A stretch of 64,000 nucleotides of DNA from Kribbella sp. VKM Ac-2569 (GCF_004216905.1 NZ_SGXJ01000007.1:186001-250000), one strand, 5' to 3'. Shown: positions 8,054-16,490, counted from the first letter of the stretch. Translations and numbers: made by a program. Notes: generated from the sequence alone by a model not told the origin.

Positions 8054-10572
8054 GCCGTTCCACCTCTGTCATTCCGGTGTTCGGGGATCAGGGACAGGTT
8101 CTGGATCGCTGCCAGCGCGTACTGCGACGCGCCGTTGGTACTGATGAACGCGGCCTCGTCGACCGGCATCAGCGCGCCGTCGACGGGAGTGGTCTTCCAC
8201 TCGGCCGTGTCCACTGAGAAGTTGCGCCAGGCCAGCCGAGCGAGCTCCGGGTCACCGGTGCGTGCGGCGGCGTACGCGGCCAGTCGGCTGTGGGCCCGTT
8301 CTTGCGAGATGCCTTGCAACGGCTGGCCGAGCTCTGCGGTCTGCTCCTCGGGCGAGAGCAGGTAGAGCCGGCAGTAGTCGAGCCACGCCTTCTCGAACCC
8401 CGGTACGTCGAGGTCCAGGTCGATGAGCTCGGAACAGATCTCGGGCAGCCCGAAGAGCGAGGACAGGTGGGACACCGCGATGGTGTCCCGGCTGGTGTCG
8501 AAGCGCCCGGTGGACAGGTTCAGCCGCGCGCTACCGGTCAGGAAGCCGTAGTGCAGCGCAGCGATGTCGGACATCGTTCCCACGAGCCGTGCACGGGCCC
8601 GCTCGTCGCCGTGTCGTTCCCATCGCGTGAGCCACGCAGCGGCCAGTGCACCCCAGTCCACGCCCAGCTCGATGGACAGCGCGTGCGGGTCGGGGGAGTA
8701 GACGTCCGGTCGTACCTTGCGCTGCGGGTCGACGACGAGGAACGTCTCCTCGATGGTCGCCAGCTCGTCCATCAGGTCACCTGTCCGCTCGTCCGCGGTC
8801 AGGTAGTAGTAGAAGCGCCGGTAGATCGCACTGGAGATCCGCACCTGCTTGCAGCTGCAGCCCCAGTGCTGCACGTTGTGCCGCGACCCCAGGCCCTTCC
8901 AGCGGCCCAGGTGATGTACGTCGACCTCACCGGTGTGCCGTGTCATCGACTCGGCGAAGCGGAACACGTCGGCCCGCCCGGTCCGCAGGTACTGGTACCA
9001 GAGCCACAGATCGGGGGAGAGCTCCGAGTTGTCCCAGGCGAACCCGCCCACGTCGTACCGCCACGTGTGCCGGTCGCGGTCGTAGGTGTGCATGACGTCG
9101 CCGTAGTCCCAGAACCCGTACCAGCGGCGTTGCTCGCGCTGCCCGACGTAGTACTGGAAGAGGAAGTTCAGCCGGGCCTCGATGTCCTGGTGGTCCGCAG
9201 TGGGCAGGCTCCAGGTACCGAACACACCTGCCTCGAGCAGACGAGCAGGCGAGACCGTGAGCAGCCCGGGGGAATTGAGCAGCGCTACGTGCTCCGACAG
9301 CTCCTCAGCTGACGGTGTGGTGTCGTGGACCCGCAGGCTGAGCTCGTGCGTACGGGCGACACCCTGTGCGTTGCCGAAGCCGGGCTCGTAGTCCTCGTAG
9401 GTGATCTCGAGGCCTTCGAGCTGTTCGGCGTACGTGTCCTGGTCCATGCCGTCGTGCCAGTAGCGCACGTCCATGGCCGGAGCGCTGGGCGACCACATCC
9501 ACACCGTGGCCGTGGCGACGTCGGTGGCCGCGTTGCGGATGTCGAGGCGGGTCGGGTGCAGTTTCCAGAAGTCACGCAGCCCGAAGCCCAGTCCGCCGCT
9601 GACGCCACCGACGTACCCGTAGCCGGGTGCTCTGGTGCCGGACGGGATGGTGATCCACCCCTGTCCCGCGCCGGTGCGTTTGCGCAGCGTGAACCCGTCC
9701 GCGCTCGTCTGGTCGAGGGTGTAGTCGTTCCACTGCGGGATGCGCTGCAGGCGGTCGGCCACCTCTGGGTTGGGGATCGCCCCTACGGCACGGCCGGCGA
9801 CCTGGGTACGTCGTACCTCTTCGCCCGGATCGCGACGTAGACCGGTCAGACCGCGCACTGCCTCGGTCAGGAACCCGGACGGTCCCGCGAGTCGGATGTG
9901 GCGGTTGTGCGCCTCGTCGCGCATCACGACGTCTGCACTGAGCCCCAGTCCGGCCAGGAAGTCCCGATCCGGATCGCCGTCCCAGACGAAGCTGTGCACG
10001 ATCCGTACGTCGGCAGCGCCCGCGTAGAAGTACAGCCGCACCGAGAACGGCAGCCAGTCGCCGTGCTTCCCCTCGAGCCGGACGACGGCCCGCACCGGGC
10101 CGTCCTGTTCGACGGTGATGCGATCCACCGTCGCCGTCGTCTGCTCCCGCGGTCCGCCCAGGTCGTCGTCCGGAGAATTCTGCCGCAGACTCACCAGCCG
10201 AACGTTCCGCACGACCTCCTGACCGTCGTAGCTGATCGACGCGATCAACCCCGGTTGCCGGAGCACCCACGCGACGGGCCCGGTCGTAATCCGCACCTCG
10301 CCATCTGCACGTTCCACGTGCACCGGCTGAGCCGGCGTCGCGGGCTCACCGGCGACCAGCTCGTACGACGAATCGGGCTGCTCGGACGGCCCGATCGCGT
10401 GCGCGGACCACTTCACCGAGCCGTCCGGCCACGTCGCAGTCGTCCAGCTCTGCACCGGCGTACCGTCGTCCAACGCGAACCGAGTGCCGTCGGCAACCGT
10501 TCCAAGCGGCCAGGGGACGCCCCAGGAAACACCTTGTCTGCAAGGAGTTTCCAGCCATTGTAAGGTCGTCAC
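8026..10572 (-). CDS. cytoplasmic exo-rhamnogalacturonan lyase-like protein (PL26 paralogue)
   Basis: An 848-residue paralogue of the Tat-exported lyase next to it, without any signal peptide, so probably cytoplasmic and acting on imported oligosaccharides. Conserved blocks are WPDGSVKWSAHAIG, LPFSVRLYFYAG, GGVSGGLGFGLRDFW, LEGLEITYEDYEPGFG, RWYGFWDYGDVMHT, FAWDNSELSPDLWLWY and RRFYYYLTADERTGDL. The GTG at 10572 overlaps the permease stop codon (GTGA); homology with the paralogue begins at LQWLE, leaving no room for a leader. The reading frame stays open far upstream inside the permease gene, but that part is antisense-frame noise without family similarity. The translational coupling to the permease supports intracellular use. 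Confidence 0.86.
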   Translation of the reverse strand: MTTLQWLETPCRQGVSWGVPWPLGTVADGTRFALDDGTPVQSWTTATWPDGSVKWSAHAIGPSEQPDSSYELVAGEPATPAQPVHVERADGEVRITTGPVAWVLRQPGLIASISYDGQEVVRNVRLVSLRQNSPDDDLGGPREQTTATVDRITVEQDGPVRAVVRLEGKHGDWLPFSVRLYFYAGAADVRIVHSFVWDGDPDRDFLAGLGLSADVVMRDEAHNRHIRLAGPSGFLTEAVRGLTGLRRDPGEEVRRTQVAGRAVGAIPNPEVADRLQRIPQWNDYTLDQTSADGFTLRKRTGAGQGWITIPSGTRAPGYGYVGGVSGGLGFGLRDFWKLHPTRLDIRNAATDVATATVWMWSPSAPAMDVRYWHDGMDQDTYAEQLEGLEITYEDYEPGFGNAQGVARTHELSLRVHDTTPSAEELSEHVALLNSPGLLTVSPARLLEAGVFGTWSLPTADHQDIEARLNFLFQYYVGQREQRRWYGFWDYGDVMHTYDRDRHTWRYDVGGFAWDNSELSPDLWLWYQYLRTGRADVFRFAESMTRHTGEVDVHHLGRWKGLGSRHNVQHWGCSCKQVRISSAIYRRFYYYLTADERTGDLMDELATIEETFLVVDPQRKVRPDVYSPDPHALSIELGVDWGALAAAWLTRWERHGDERARARLVGTMSDIAALHYGFLTGSARLNLSTGRFDTSRDTIAVSHLSSLFGLPEICSELIDLDLDVPGFEKAWLDYCRLYLLSPEEQTAELGQPLQGISQERAHSRLAAYAAARTGDPELARLAWRNFSVDTAEWKTTPVDGALMPVDEAAFISTNGASQYALAAIQNLSLIPEHRNDRGGTAWRSQDAQS

Positions 10573-11456
10573 TCCTTCACCGACCCGATCAGCACGCCCT
10601 TCGCGAAGTGCTTCTGCAGGAACGGGTAGAAGAACAGGATCGGCAGTGTCGCGACCACGACGACCGCGAACTTCAGGCCCTGCTCGGGGAACGTCACCGT
10701 CTCCAGTTGCTGCAGCACGTTCGCCGAGTCCGCGTTCGCCGCGGTCAGCTGGCGGACGATCATCTGCAGCGTCCACTTCTTGCTGTCGTCGATGTAGAGC
10801 AAAGGCGACATGTAGTCGTTCCAGATCCCGACCGCGTAGAACAGCGAGAACGTCGCGATGATCGGTTTCGACAACGGCAGCACGATCCGCAGGAACACGT
10901 TCAGCTCGTTGCACCCGTCGATCCGGGCCGCTTCCTCGAGCGCCTCCGGCAACTCCTGGAAGAAGCTCTTCACCACGATCAGGTAGAACGGGTTGATCGC
11001 CAGCGGCAGCATCAGCGCCCAGTAGCTGTCCAGCAGCCCCAGATCCCGTACGACGAGGTACGTCGGGATCATGCCGCCGCTGAACACGAGCGTGAAGATC
11101 ACCAGGTTCAGCACCAGCGCCCGCCCCGGCAGGAACTTCTTCGCCAAGGGATAGGCCATCGTCAGCGTCAGCAGCAGCTGGATCACCGTGCCGACCGCGG
11201 TCACGCCGACCGTGGTCAGCAACGCGCGGACGAACGTGTCGGTGGAGAAGATGTAGTGGTACGTGTCGGTGACGAACTTGTGCGGCCACAGGAAGAACGG
11301 CCGCGAGCTGATCTCGGACTCGGTCGCGAACGATCCGGCGAGCACGTAGAGCAGCGGAAGCACCGTGACGATCGCCAGACCGGACAGGAGTACGACGTTC
11401 AGTACGTCGAACACGCGACTGCCGACAGAGTCGTAGTACCGGACTCGTTGTTTCAT
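10569..11456 (-). CDS. ABC sugar transporter permease (LplC/YtcP type)
   Basis: A 295-residue inner-membrane permease with six predicted membrane segments. The EAA loop that docks the ATPase is EALEEAARIDGCNELNVFLRIVLPLSKP. The pattern PFYLIVVKSFFQELP and the C-terminal HFAKGVLIGSVKE are typical of the MalG-like subunit of CUT1 importers, specifically the LplC/YtcP group that takes up uronide-containing oligosaccharides. The ATG at 11456 has GAGGAGGAACACG upstream. It follows the partner permease by 13 bp and overlaps the cytoplasmic lyase start by 4 bp. No ATPase gene is nearby, so it must use a shared MsmX/MsiK-like ATPase encoded elsewhere. Confidence 0.93.
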   Translation of the reverse strand: MKQRVRYYDSVGSRVFDVLNVVLLSGLAIVTVLPLLYVLAGSFATESEISSRPFFLWPHKFVTDTYHYIFSTDTFVRALLTTVGVTAVGTVIQLLLTLTMAYPLAKKFLPGRALVLNLVIFTLVFSGGMIPTYLVVRDLGLLDSYWALMLPLAINPFYLIVVKSFFQELPEALEEAARIDGCNELNVFLRIVLPLSKPIIATFSLFYAVGIWNDYMSPLLYIDDSKKWTLQMIVRQLTAANADSANVLQQLETVTFPEQGLKFAVVVVATLPILFFYPFLQKHFAKGVLIGSVKE

Positions 11457-11469
11457 CGTGTTCCTCCTC

Positions 11470-12450
11470 TCAGAACAGCCCGCGCTGGCCCATGCGCTTG
11501 GCCAGGAAGTTGGAGCCGAAGATCAGCACGACGCCGATCACGCCCTTGAACAGGCCGACGGCGGTCGCGTAGCTGAACGAGCCCTGGGTGATGCCGATGT
11601 AGTACACGAACGTGTCGAACACGTCCGCGACGTCACGGTTCAGCGACGTGGTCATCAGCCAGATCTGCTCGAACCCGGAGTCCATCAGATGCCCGGACGT
11701 CAGGATCGCCATCACCACGATCGTCGGCCGGATCGCCGGCAGCGTGATGTGCCAGAACTGCCGCCACCGCCCGGCGCCGTCCACTCGAGCGGCCTCGTAC
11801 AGCTGCGAGTCCACGCCCGCCAGCGCCGCCAGGTAGATGATCGTTCCCCAGCCGGTCTGCTTCCACAGCAGCTGCAGCACGATCAGCGGCCGGAACCAGT
11901 CCGCCTGCGCGACGTAGTCCGTCTTCTGCCCGCCGACCAGGCCGTGGATCCAGTTCGCGATCACGCCGAAGTCCACCGAGAACAGCAGGTAGGTGAGCGA
12001 GGCGACGATCGTCCAGGACAGGAAGTGCGGGATGTAGACCAGCGACTGCACGGACCGCTTCAGCACGTTGACCCGGAGCTCGTTCAGCAGCAGCGCGACG
12101 ACGATCGGCGCCGGGAACACGAAGACGACCGTCAGCACGGCGAGCAGCAGCGTGTTGAACATCAGCCGGCCGAAGTCCGGCCCGGTGAACAGCTCCTGGA
12201 AGTGCTTCAGACCGACCCATTCGCTCCCCGAGTAGCCGAGGAACGGCACGTAGTCCTTGAACGCGATGGTCAGGCCGTACATCGGCAGGTACTTGAACAG
12301 CAAGAAGTACGCCAGGCCGGGCAGCAGCAAGAGGTACAACCAGCGGTAGCGCCAGAGGTTGTGCGTACGGCGTCTGCGCCGCGGGCCGGTCGCCGGCCGC
12401 GAAGAGTTCGCGGCCGGCTGCACCACCTCAGGCACGAGGTCGGTGGCCAT
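11470..12450 (-). CDS. ABC sugar transporter permease (LplB/YteP type)
   Basis: A 326-residue permease, the MalF-like partner. It has a basic N-terminal tail (PRRRRRTHNLWRYR), six predicted membrane segments, and the EAA loop YEAARVDGAGRWRQFWHITLPAIRPT. Phrases such as FKYLPMYGLTIAFKDY and GLKHFQELFTGPDFGRLMFNTL are characteristic of the LplB/YteP family. It starts 3 bp after the solute-binding protein gene and ends 13 bp before the second permease, so the three form one transporter operon. The predicted cargo is rhamnogalacturonan-derived oligosaccharide, inferred from the adjacent PL26, CE12, YesL and YesU genes. Confidence 0.93.
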   Translation of the reverse strand: MATDLVPEVVQPAANSSRPATGPRRRRRTHNLWRYRWLYLLLLPGLAYFLLFKYLPMYGLTIAFKDYVPFLGYSGSEWVGLKHFQELFTGPDFGRLMFNTLLLAVLTVVFVFPAPIVVALLLNELRVNVLKRSVQSLVYIPHFLSWTIVASLTYLLFSVDFGVIANWIHGLVGGQKTDYVAQADWFRPLIVLQLLWKQTGWGTIIYLAALAGVDSQLYEAARVDGAGRWRQFWHITLPAIRPTIVVMAILTSGHLMDSGFEQIWLMTTSLNRDVADVFDTFVYYIGITQGSFSYATAVGLFKGVIGVVLIFGSNFLAKRMGQRGLF

Positions 12451-12453
12451 CGA

Positions 12454-14004
12454 TCAGCCGCCGGCCTTGGCGGACAGGTCGTTGATCTCCTTGGCGATGT
12501 CCGTGCCGCCGCTGTCGTACCAGCGCTTGATCTGCGCCTTCAGCTGGTCCTCGGTGATCGCACCGGACAGGTACTTGATCCGCGCGTCCGGGATGATCGT
12601 GTCGATGGTCTGGCCCTTCGCCACCGCGGTCGGGGCGACGAAGCCGAGCGCCGGGTTGAAGACCGCGGTCTTCAGATCCTCGTTCATCAGCACATCGAAC
12701 TTCTCCCGCATCTTCCGGCTGGCCTCGTCCGCCGGCCGCAGCTGGTAGGCGCCGGTGCCGACGCTGGCCCGGGTCCCGAGCTGGATGAAGGCCTTGTCCA
12801 CGTCGTTCTGGATCGCCTTGACCTTCGGGTCCTCCTGGTTGATCGGTACGGCGTACTCTCCTTCGACCTTGAAGTTGCGGCCCTCGATCCCGTTGGTGAG
12901 CAGGATCGAGCCCTCCTTGGACTCGAGCTTGTCCAGCGTCTTCAGCACGTCGTCGAGCTGCTCGTCGGTCCGGATGTGCTGCTTGGAGATCGCGAGGACG
13001 TCGTTGTACCCGGTGAAGGGGTAGGAATGCTTCTCGCCGTCCGGGCCTGCCAGGTTGCCGACCAGGGTGACCTTGTCGAAGTCCTTCGGGTTCTTCTCCT
13101 TGAACAGGTCGAGGAGCTGGGTGGCCCGCACGTTCACGTCGATGATCATGCCGCCCTTGCCCTGCACGAACGGGTCGTTCCAGTTCGCGCTGTCGAGGGT
13201 GGCGAAGTCCGGGTTGACCAGGCCTTCCTGTACCCACTTGCGCAGCCACCGGTTCGCCGCCAGGAACTCCGGGGTGTCGAAGCCGGGTACCAGCTTGCCG
13301 TCGCGTTCGCCCCACCCGTTCGGCGCACCGAACCAGGTCTCGACCACGTCGTACGGGCTGGCGCTGGCGTAGTTGCCGGGCCACTTCGGGATGATCAGGC
13401 CGTAGGTGTCCTTCTTGCCGTTGCCGTCCGGGTCCTTCTCGGCGAACGCCTTGGCGATCGCGTACAGGTCGTCGACGGTCTTCGGCTCCTGCAGACCGAG
13501 CTTGGCCAGCCAGTCCTTGCGGATCACTATGCCGGAGCGCAGCAGCGGCCGGACCCGGTAGATGCCGTAGGTCTTGCCGTTGGTCTGCGAGTTCTTCGCG
13601 GTCTGCTCATTGGCCGGCTTCAGGTTCGGGTATTTGTCGAGCTTGCCGGTCAGGTCCCAGAACGCGCCGGCCTCGGCGGCCTTGACGAACGAGGGGCTCT
13701 TCTCGTTCACCGCCATCACGTCCGGGATGTTGTCCGAGGCGAGCGTGACGTTCGCCTTGTCGCCGTACTCCGCGTTCGGCACCCAGGTGATCTTGAGCTT
13801 CTTGCCGATCAGCTTCTCGACCGCCTGCTGGAGTTCGCCGTTCGGATCCGGCGCGGTGCCGAACAACTTAGTCATCACCGTGAGCTCGGTGCTGGCGGCC
13901 TGGCCGCCTTTGTCGTCGCCGCCGCCCGAACAGGCGGAGGCGACGAGCAGTGCCGTCGACAAAGCGGCGGCGACGGCGAGGCGCCGTCGGGAGGAGATGG
14001 TCAT
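12454..14004 (-). CDS. extracellular solute-binding lipoprotein of the CUT1 importer (LplA/YtcQ-like)
   Basis: A 516-residue lipoprotein: the signal MTISSRRRLAVAAALSTALLVASAC ends in a lipobox, with Cys25 as the lipidated residue. The mature part is a family 1 sugar-binding protein with ANVTLASDNIPDVMAV, GAFWDLTGKLDKYPN and GIVIRKDWLAKLGLQEPKTVDDLYAIAKAF, as in LplA/YtcQ-type proteins that serve YteP/LplC permeases. It should capture pectic oligosaccharides at the cell surface. The ATG overlaps the YesL stop codon (ATGA, 14001-14004), giving translational coupling. It is the first transporter gene after yesL in the operon. Confidence 0.93.
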   Translation of the reverse strand: MTISSRRRLAVAAALSTALLVASACSGGGDDKGGQAASTELTVMTKLFGTAPDPNGELQQAVEKLIGKKLKITWVPNAEYGDKANVTLASDNIPDVMAVNEKSPSFVKAAEAGAFWDLTGKLDKYPNLKPANEQTAKNSQTNGKTYGIYRVRPLLRSGIVIRKDWLAKLGLQEPKTVDDLYAIAKAFAEKDPDGNGKKDTYGLIIPKWPGNYASASPYDVVETWFGAPNGWGERDGKLVPGFDTPEFLAANRWLRKWVQEGLVNPDFATLDSANWNDPFVQGKGGMIIDVNVRATQLLDLFKEKNPKDFDKVTLVGNLAGPDGEKHSYPFTGYNDVLAISKQHIRTDEQLDDVLKTLDKLESKEGSILLTNGIEGRNFKVEGEYAVPINQEDPKVKAIQNDVDKAFIQLGTRASVGTGAYQLRPADEASRKMREKFDVLMNEDLKTAVFNPALGFVAPTAVAKGQTIDTIIPDARIKYLSGAITEDQLKAQIKRWYDSGGTDIAKEINDLSAKAGG

Positions 14005-14621
14005 TGGTTCCCTTTCAGGTGCAGGCGCGCTTCGTTCTCGGCGAAGAAGCGCAAGCAGAGCCAGGTGTCGAGCTGGATCCAGGCGCCGCCGGCCAGGACG
14101 AACCCGAACACCGGGAACTTCACCGACACGAAGGCGATGGACACCGCGACGAACAGCAGGACCAGGGACGACGCCGGCCGCGCGAGCGCGACCAGCGATG
14201 CCTTGGGCAACAACATGCGGATCCCGAGGTCGTAGTGCACGGCCATCGGAAGCGCGTACGCCGCGATCAGCCCGAGCGCGACGAGCGCCGTGAGGCTGGC
14301 CAGGCGGGGGAGTGCGGCCCCGAGCGCGGCGAAGTACAGGTAGTTGCCGACGAGAACGACGGCGACCGCGACCAGGGGGAGTACGACGAGCGAGCCGCGG
14401 CGGAACTCCTGGCGGAACGCGGTACGGAAAGCAGGGAAGGCGTGAAACGATTCATCGGATGACCTGCGTCTGGCCAGCGAATATGCCGCGAGTGTGGCCG
14501 GGCCGATACCCAGGGCAATCCCGCCGAGCAGCGTGAAGAGGATCCACAGGGCGTTCAACTTGATCACCCAAAGGACCTCGTCCGCAGCGTCGTACAGCTT
14601 GATGGCCCAGCCAGTTCTCAT
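14001..14621 (-). CDS. yesL: YesL-family membrane protein (DUF624)
   Basis: A 206-residue integral membrane protein with about five hydrophobic segments. The N-terminal part (LNALWILFTLLGGIALGIGPATLAAYSLARR) and the charged loop FRTAFRQEFRRGS match the YesL/DUF624 family, which accompanies sugar ABC transporters and pectin genes (yesL, yesV, yteU in B. subtilis). Its molecular role is unknown; a transport accessory or assembly role is the usual guess. It is the first gene of the main operon, 47 nt downstream of the operator-containing promoter at 14660-14688. AGGAACC precedes the ATG. Confidence 0.9.
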   Translation of the reverse strand: MRTGWAIKLYDAADEVLWVIKLNALWILFTLLGGIALGIGPATLAAYSLARRRSSDESFHAFPAFRTAFRQEFRRGSLVVLPLVAVAVVLVGNYLYFAALGAALPRLASLTALVALGLIAAYALPMAVHYDLGIRMLLPKASLVALARPASSLVLLFVAVSIAFVSVKFPVFGFVLAGGAWIQLDTWLCLRFFAENEARLHLKGNQ

Positions 14622-14659
14622 GCCGGTTCCTGCCTTGTTTCGGGGCGAAAAGTGATGTG

Positions 14660-14688
14660 ACCGTATGGTTGAATCGTCTCAATGTCAA
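14660..14688 (-). promoter_or_regulatory. promoter of the yesL-transporter-lyase operon
   Basis: On the minus strand a perfect -35 TTGACA (14683-14688), a 17-bp spacer and a -10 TACGGT (14660-14665) lie about 40 nt before the yesL ATG. The spacer contains a LacI-type operator (14669-14682), so binding there would block RNA polymerase directly. Confidence 0.8.
14669..14682. promoter_or_regulatory. LacI-family operator TTGAATCGTCTCAA (site 1)
   Basis: An imperfect dyad centred on CG with TTGA/TCAA arms, typical of LacI-family sites. It fills most of the -35/-10 spacer of the yesL promoter. A copy differing at one base lies at 16447-16460 before the LacI gene. A second CG-centred box, gaaagcgtttgtc (14696-14708), sits upstream of the -35 and could be an additional site. 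Confidence 0.78.
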
Positions 14689-14742
14689 GGCTTGGGAAAG
14701 CGTTTGTCAGAGAGTGGTCACGGGGGTGCGCGAAGGCGGGGG

Positions 14743-15378
14743 TCAGGCCTGGGAGACGCGCAGGTTCGCGTACTCGCCGATCAACGGCGCCATCTGCCGG
14801 AAGCCGATCCGGCCGCCGGTCAGGGGTTGCTCGTCGTGCCAGGTGAAGCTGGGCAGGTCGTTGACCGCGAAGGTGATCTCGCCGTGCCGGACGGTGAGGC
14901 GCAGGTGGTACGGGCCGTCGGCGTCGGCGACGTCCGGGATCGGATCGGCGCCCTGCGCGACCAGGTGGAACCCGTAGCTCTTGCGCAGGTTGCAGGTGTG
15001 GAAGGCCCGCTCGGCCGGCCAGCGTCTGCGGAAGTACGAGACGTGGTAGGTGTCGAGGTCGCCGTGGTGGTACTGCTCGTACGGCCCGGTGCGCGGCTGC
15101 AGGTCGAACAGGTCCTCGCCGTGTCGGCCCTTGGCCTGGAAGAACAGGATGCACAGGCCAGGTTCACGGATCGGCCGGAAATCCCACTCGATCGTCACGT
15201 CCGGCGGGAAGTCCTCCGGGCACCACAGCACGACGTTCGCGTCCTGCCCGTCCGCCGCCGGTCGCACACTCTCCAGACGCAACCGGCCGAGCGGGAACGA
15301 CGTCGCGCCGTCACCCTCCAGCCGGAAACCGTCGAGATCGGCCGGCGACGCGAGCGGGTTCTCGTACAGGACAGGCAT
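14743..15378 (-). CDS. YesU-like protein (DUF1961)
   Basis: A 211-residue soluble protein of the DUF1961/YesU family, a jelly-roll fold related to concanavalin-like glucanases. Supporting blocks are MPVLYENPLASPADLDGFRLEG, VVLWCPEDFPPDVTIEWDFRPI, LFDLQPRTGPYEQYHHGDLDTYHVSYFRR and GGRIGFRQMAPLIGEYANLRV. YesU is encoded in the B. subtilis rhamnogalacturonan cluster, but its reaction is not established. No signal peptide is present. The ATG overlaps the LacI stop codon (TGATG), so regulator and YesU form one transcript, separated from yesL by the regulated promoter. Confidence 0.85.
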   Translation of the reverse strand: MPVLYENPLASPADLDGFRLEGDGATSFPLGRLRLESVRPAADGQDANVVLWCPEDFPPDVTIEWDFRPIREPGLCILFFQAKGRHGEDLFDLQPRTGPYEQYHHGDLDTYHVSYFRRRWPAERAFHTCNLRKSYGFHLVAQGADPIPDVADADGPYHLRLTVRHGEITFAVNDLPSFTWHDEQPLTGGRIGFRQMAPLIGEYANLRVSQA

Positions 15379-16415
15379 CAGCGCCGGCGCTTGAAGTCGC
15401 TGGACTCGCGGACGATCAGGTCCGGCTGGAAGATCACCTGACGATGCCGATGCCGCTCGGCCGACTCGACCTCTTCCTGCAACAGTTCCATCGCGGACCG
15501 CCCGAGCAACTCGGCCGGCTGCCGCACGGACGACAGCGGTACGGCGGCGGCGCGGGCGAAATCTATGTCGTCGTACCCGACGATCGCCATGTCCCGTGGG
15601 ACCCGCAGGCCGGCCACCGCCATCCCCTGCAGGAACCCGAGCGCGAGCAGGTCGTTGGCGAGGAACGCCGCGGTCGGACGCGAGCGTGCCGGCAGCGCGG
15701 CGAGCTGTTCACCGATCGCGCGACCTTCGACCACGCCCATCACGTCGACCTCGTAGTGCTCCAGGTCGACGTCGCCGGTCTCCTCGACGATCGCGGTGAT
15801 GCCGGCCTTGCGGTCCGCCACCTGCTGCATCGTGAACGGCCCACCGATAAAGGCGATCCGGCGATGGCCGGACTCGATCAGGTGGTTCCCGGCGAGGCGT
15901 CCGCCGAGCTGGTCGTCGACCGACACCGAGCACAGTCCGCGGTCCGCCGTACGGTCGACGAGCACCACCGGCGTACCGCGATCGACCAGCGCGGTGAGCC
16001 GCGGATCGGTGCTGTCGAACGGCGTGATCAGGATGCCCATCACACGCTGCTGCTCGAGCTGGTCGAGGTGATGTCCCTCGCGCACCGGGTCGGTCTTGCT
16101 GTTGCAGAGCATCACCACGGTGTCGTGCTCGTACGCCAGCGCCTCGGCGCCTTCGGCCAGATCGGTGAAGAACGGGTTGGTCACGTCGAGCACGATCAGC
16201 CCGACGGTCCGGCTCTTGCCGGCCCGCAGATGCCGCGCCGCTTCGTTGCGCACGAATCCGAGCGCCTGGATGCTGTCCTGCACCCGCTTGCGAGTCTCCG
16301 GCGCCACGATCCCCGGCCGATTGAGGAAGTTGCTCACAGTCCCCACCGAAACCCCGGCCCGCTGCGCAACCTCCTTGATGCTGGGCGTCCCCATCGTCCC
16401 CCGTCCAGCAGCCAT
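15378..16415 (-). CDS. LacI-family transcriptional regulator of the rhamnogalacturonan locus
   Basis: A 345-residue regulator. An N-terminal helix-turn-helix (SIKEVAQRAGVSVGTVSNFLNRPGIVAPETRKRV) and hinge (FVRNEAARHLRAGKSRTVGLIV) precede a periplasmic-binding-like sensor domain (for example DRRTADRG-type ligand loops, GYDDIDFARAAAVPLSSVRQP). It should repress the pectin genes until a rhamnogalacturonan fragment binds. Starts at 16415 (GGTGA 5 nt upstream) or 16394 are possible; 16415 is chosen for its ribosome site. The operator copy at 16447-16460 overlaps its own -35 region, so autoregulation is likely, and the same site can control the divergent heparinase-like gene. Confidence 0.92.
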   Translation of the reverse strand: MAAGRGTMGTPSIKEVAQRAGVSVGTVSNFLNRPGIVAPETRKRVQDSIQALGFVRNEAARHLRAGKSRTVGLIVLDVTNPFFTDLAEGAEALAYEHDTVVMLCNSKTDPVREGHHLDQLEQQRVMGILITPFDSTDPRLTALVDRGTPVVLVDRTADRGLCSVSVDDQLGGRLAGNHLIESGHRRIAFIGGPFTMQQVADRKAGITAIVEETGDVDLEHYEVDVMGVVEGRAIGEQLAALPARSRPTAAFLANDLLALGFLQGMAVAGLRVPRDMAIVGYDDIDFARAAAVPLSSVRQPAELLGRSAMELLQEEVESAERHRHRQVIFQPDLIVRESSDFKRRR

Positions 16416-16428
16416 CCCGGTCACCGGC

Positions 16429-16458
16429 AGTCTATCCAGACCCCAGTTGAATCGTCTA
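16429..16458 (-). promoter_or_regulatory. lacI promoter overlapped by the operator
   Basis: On the minus strand -10 TAGACT (16429-16434) is preceded, after 18 bp, by TAGACG (16453-16458), a 4/6 match to TTGACA. The -35 lies inside operator copy 16447-16460. Confidence 0.55.
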
Positions 16459-16460
16459 AA
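16447..16460. promoter_or_regulatory. LacI-family operator TTGAATCGTCTAAA (site 2)
   Basis: It is identical to site 1 (14669-14682) at 13 of 14 positions and lies in the 87-bp region between lacI and the divergent heparinase-like gene. It overlaps the lacI -35 and lies about 43 bp upstream of the heparinase-like start. Confidence 0.75.
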
Positions 16461-16490
16461 TCGCCATGACTTGATCGGTCCGCAGGCCGA

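Noticed and set aside
10573..11289. N-terminal extension of the cytoplasmic PL26 frame into the permease gene
   Set aside because: Similarity to the paralogue starts at LQWLE; the upstream part is out-of-frame permease sequence.
11458..14235. A 925-residue plus-strand frame
   Set aside because: Antisense to the permease and binding-protein genes, which are clearly real.
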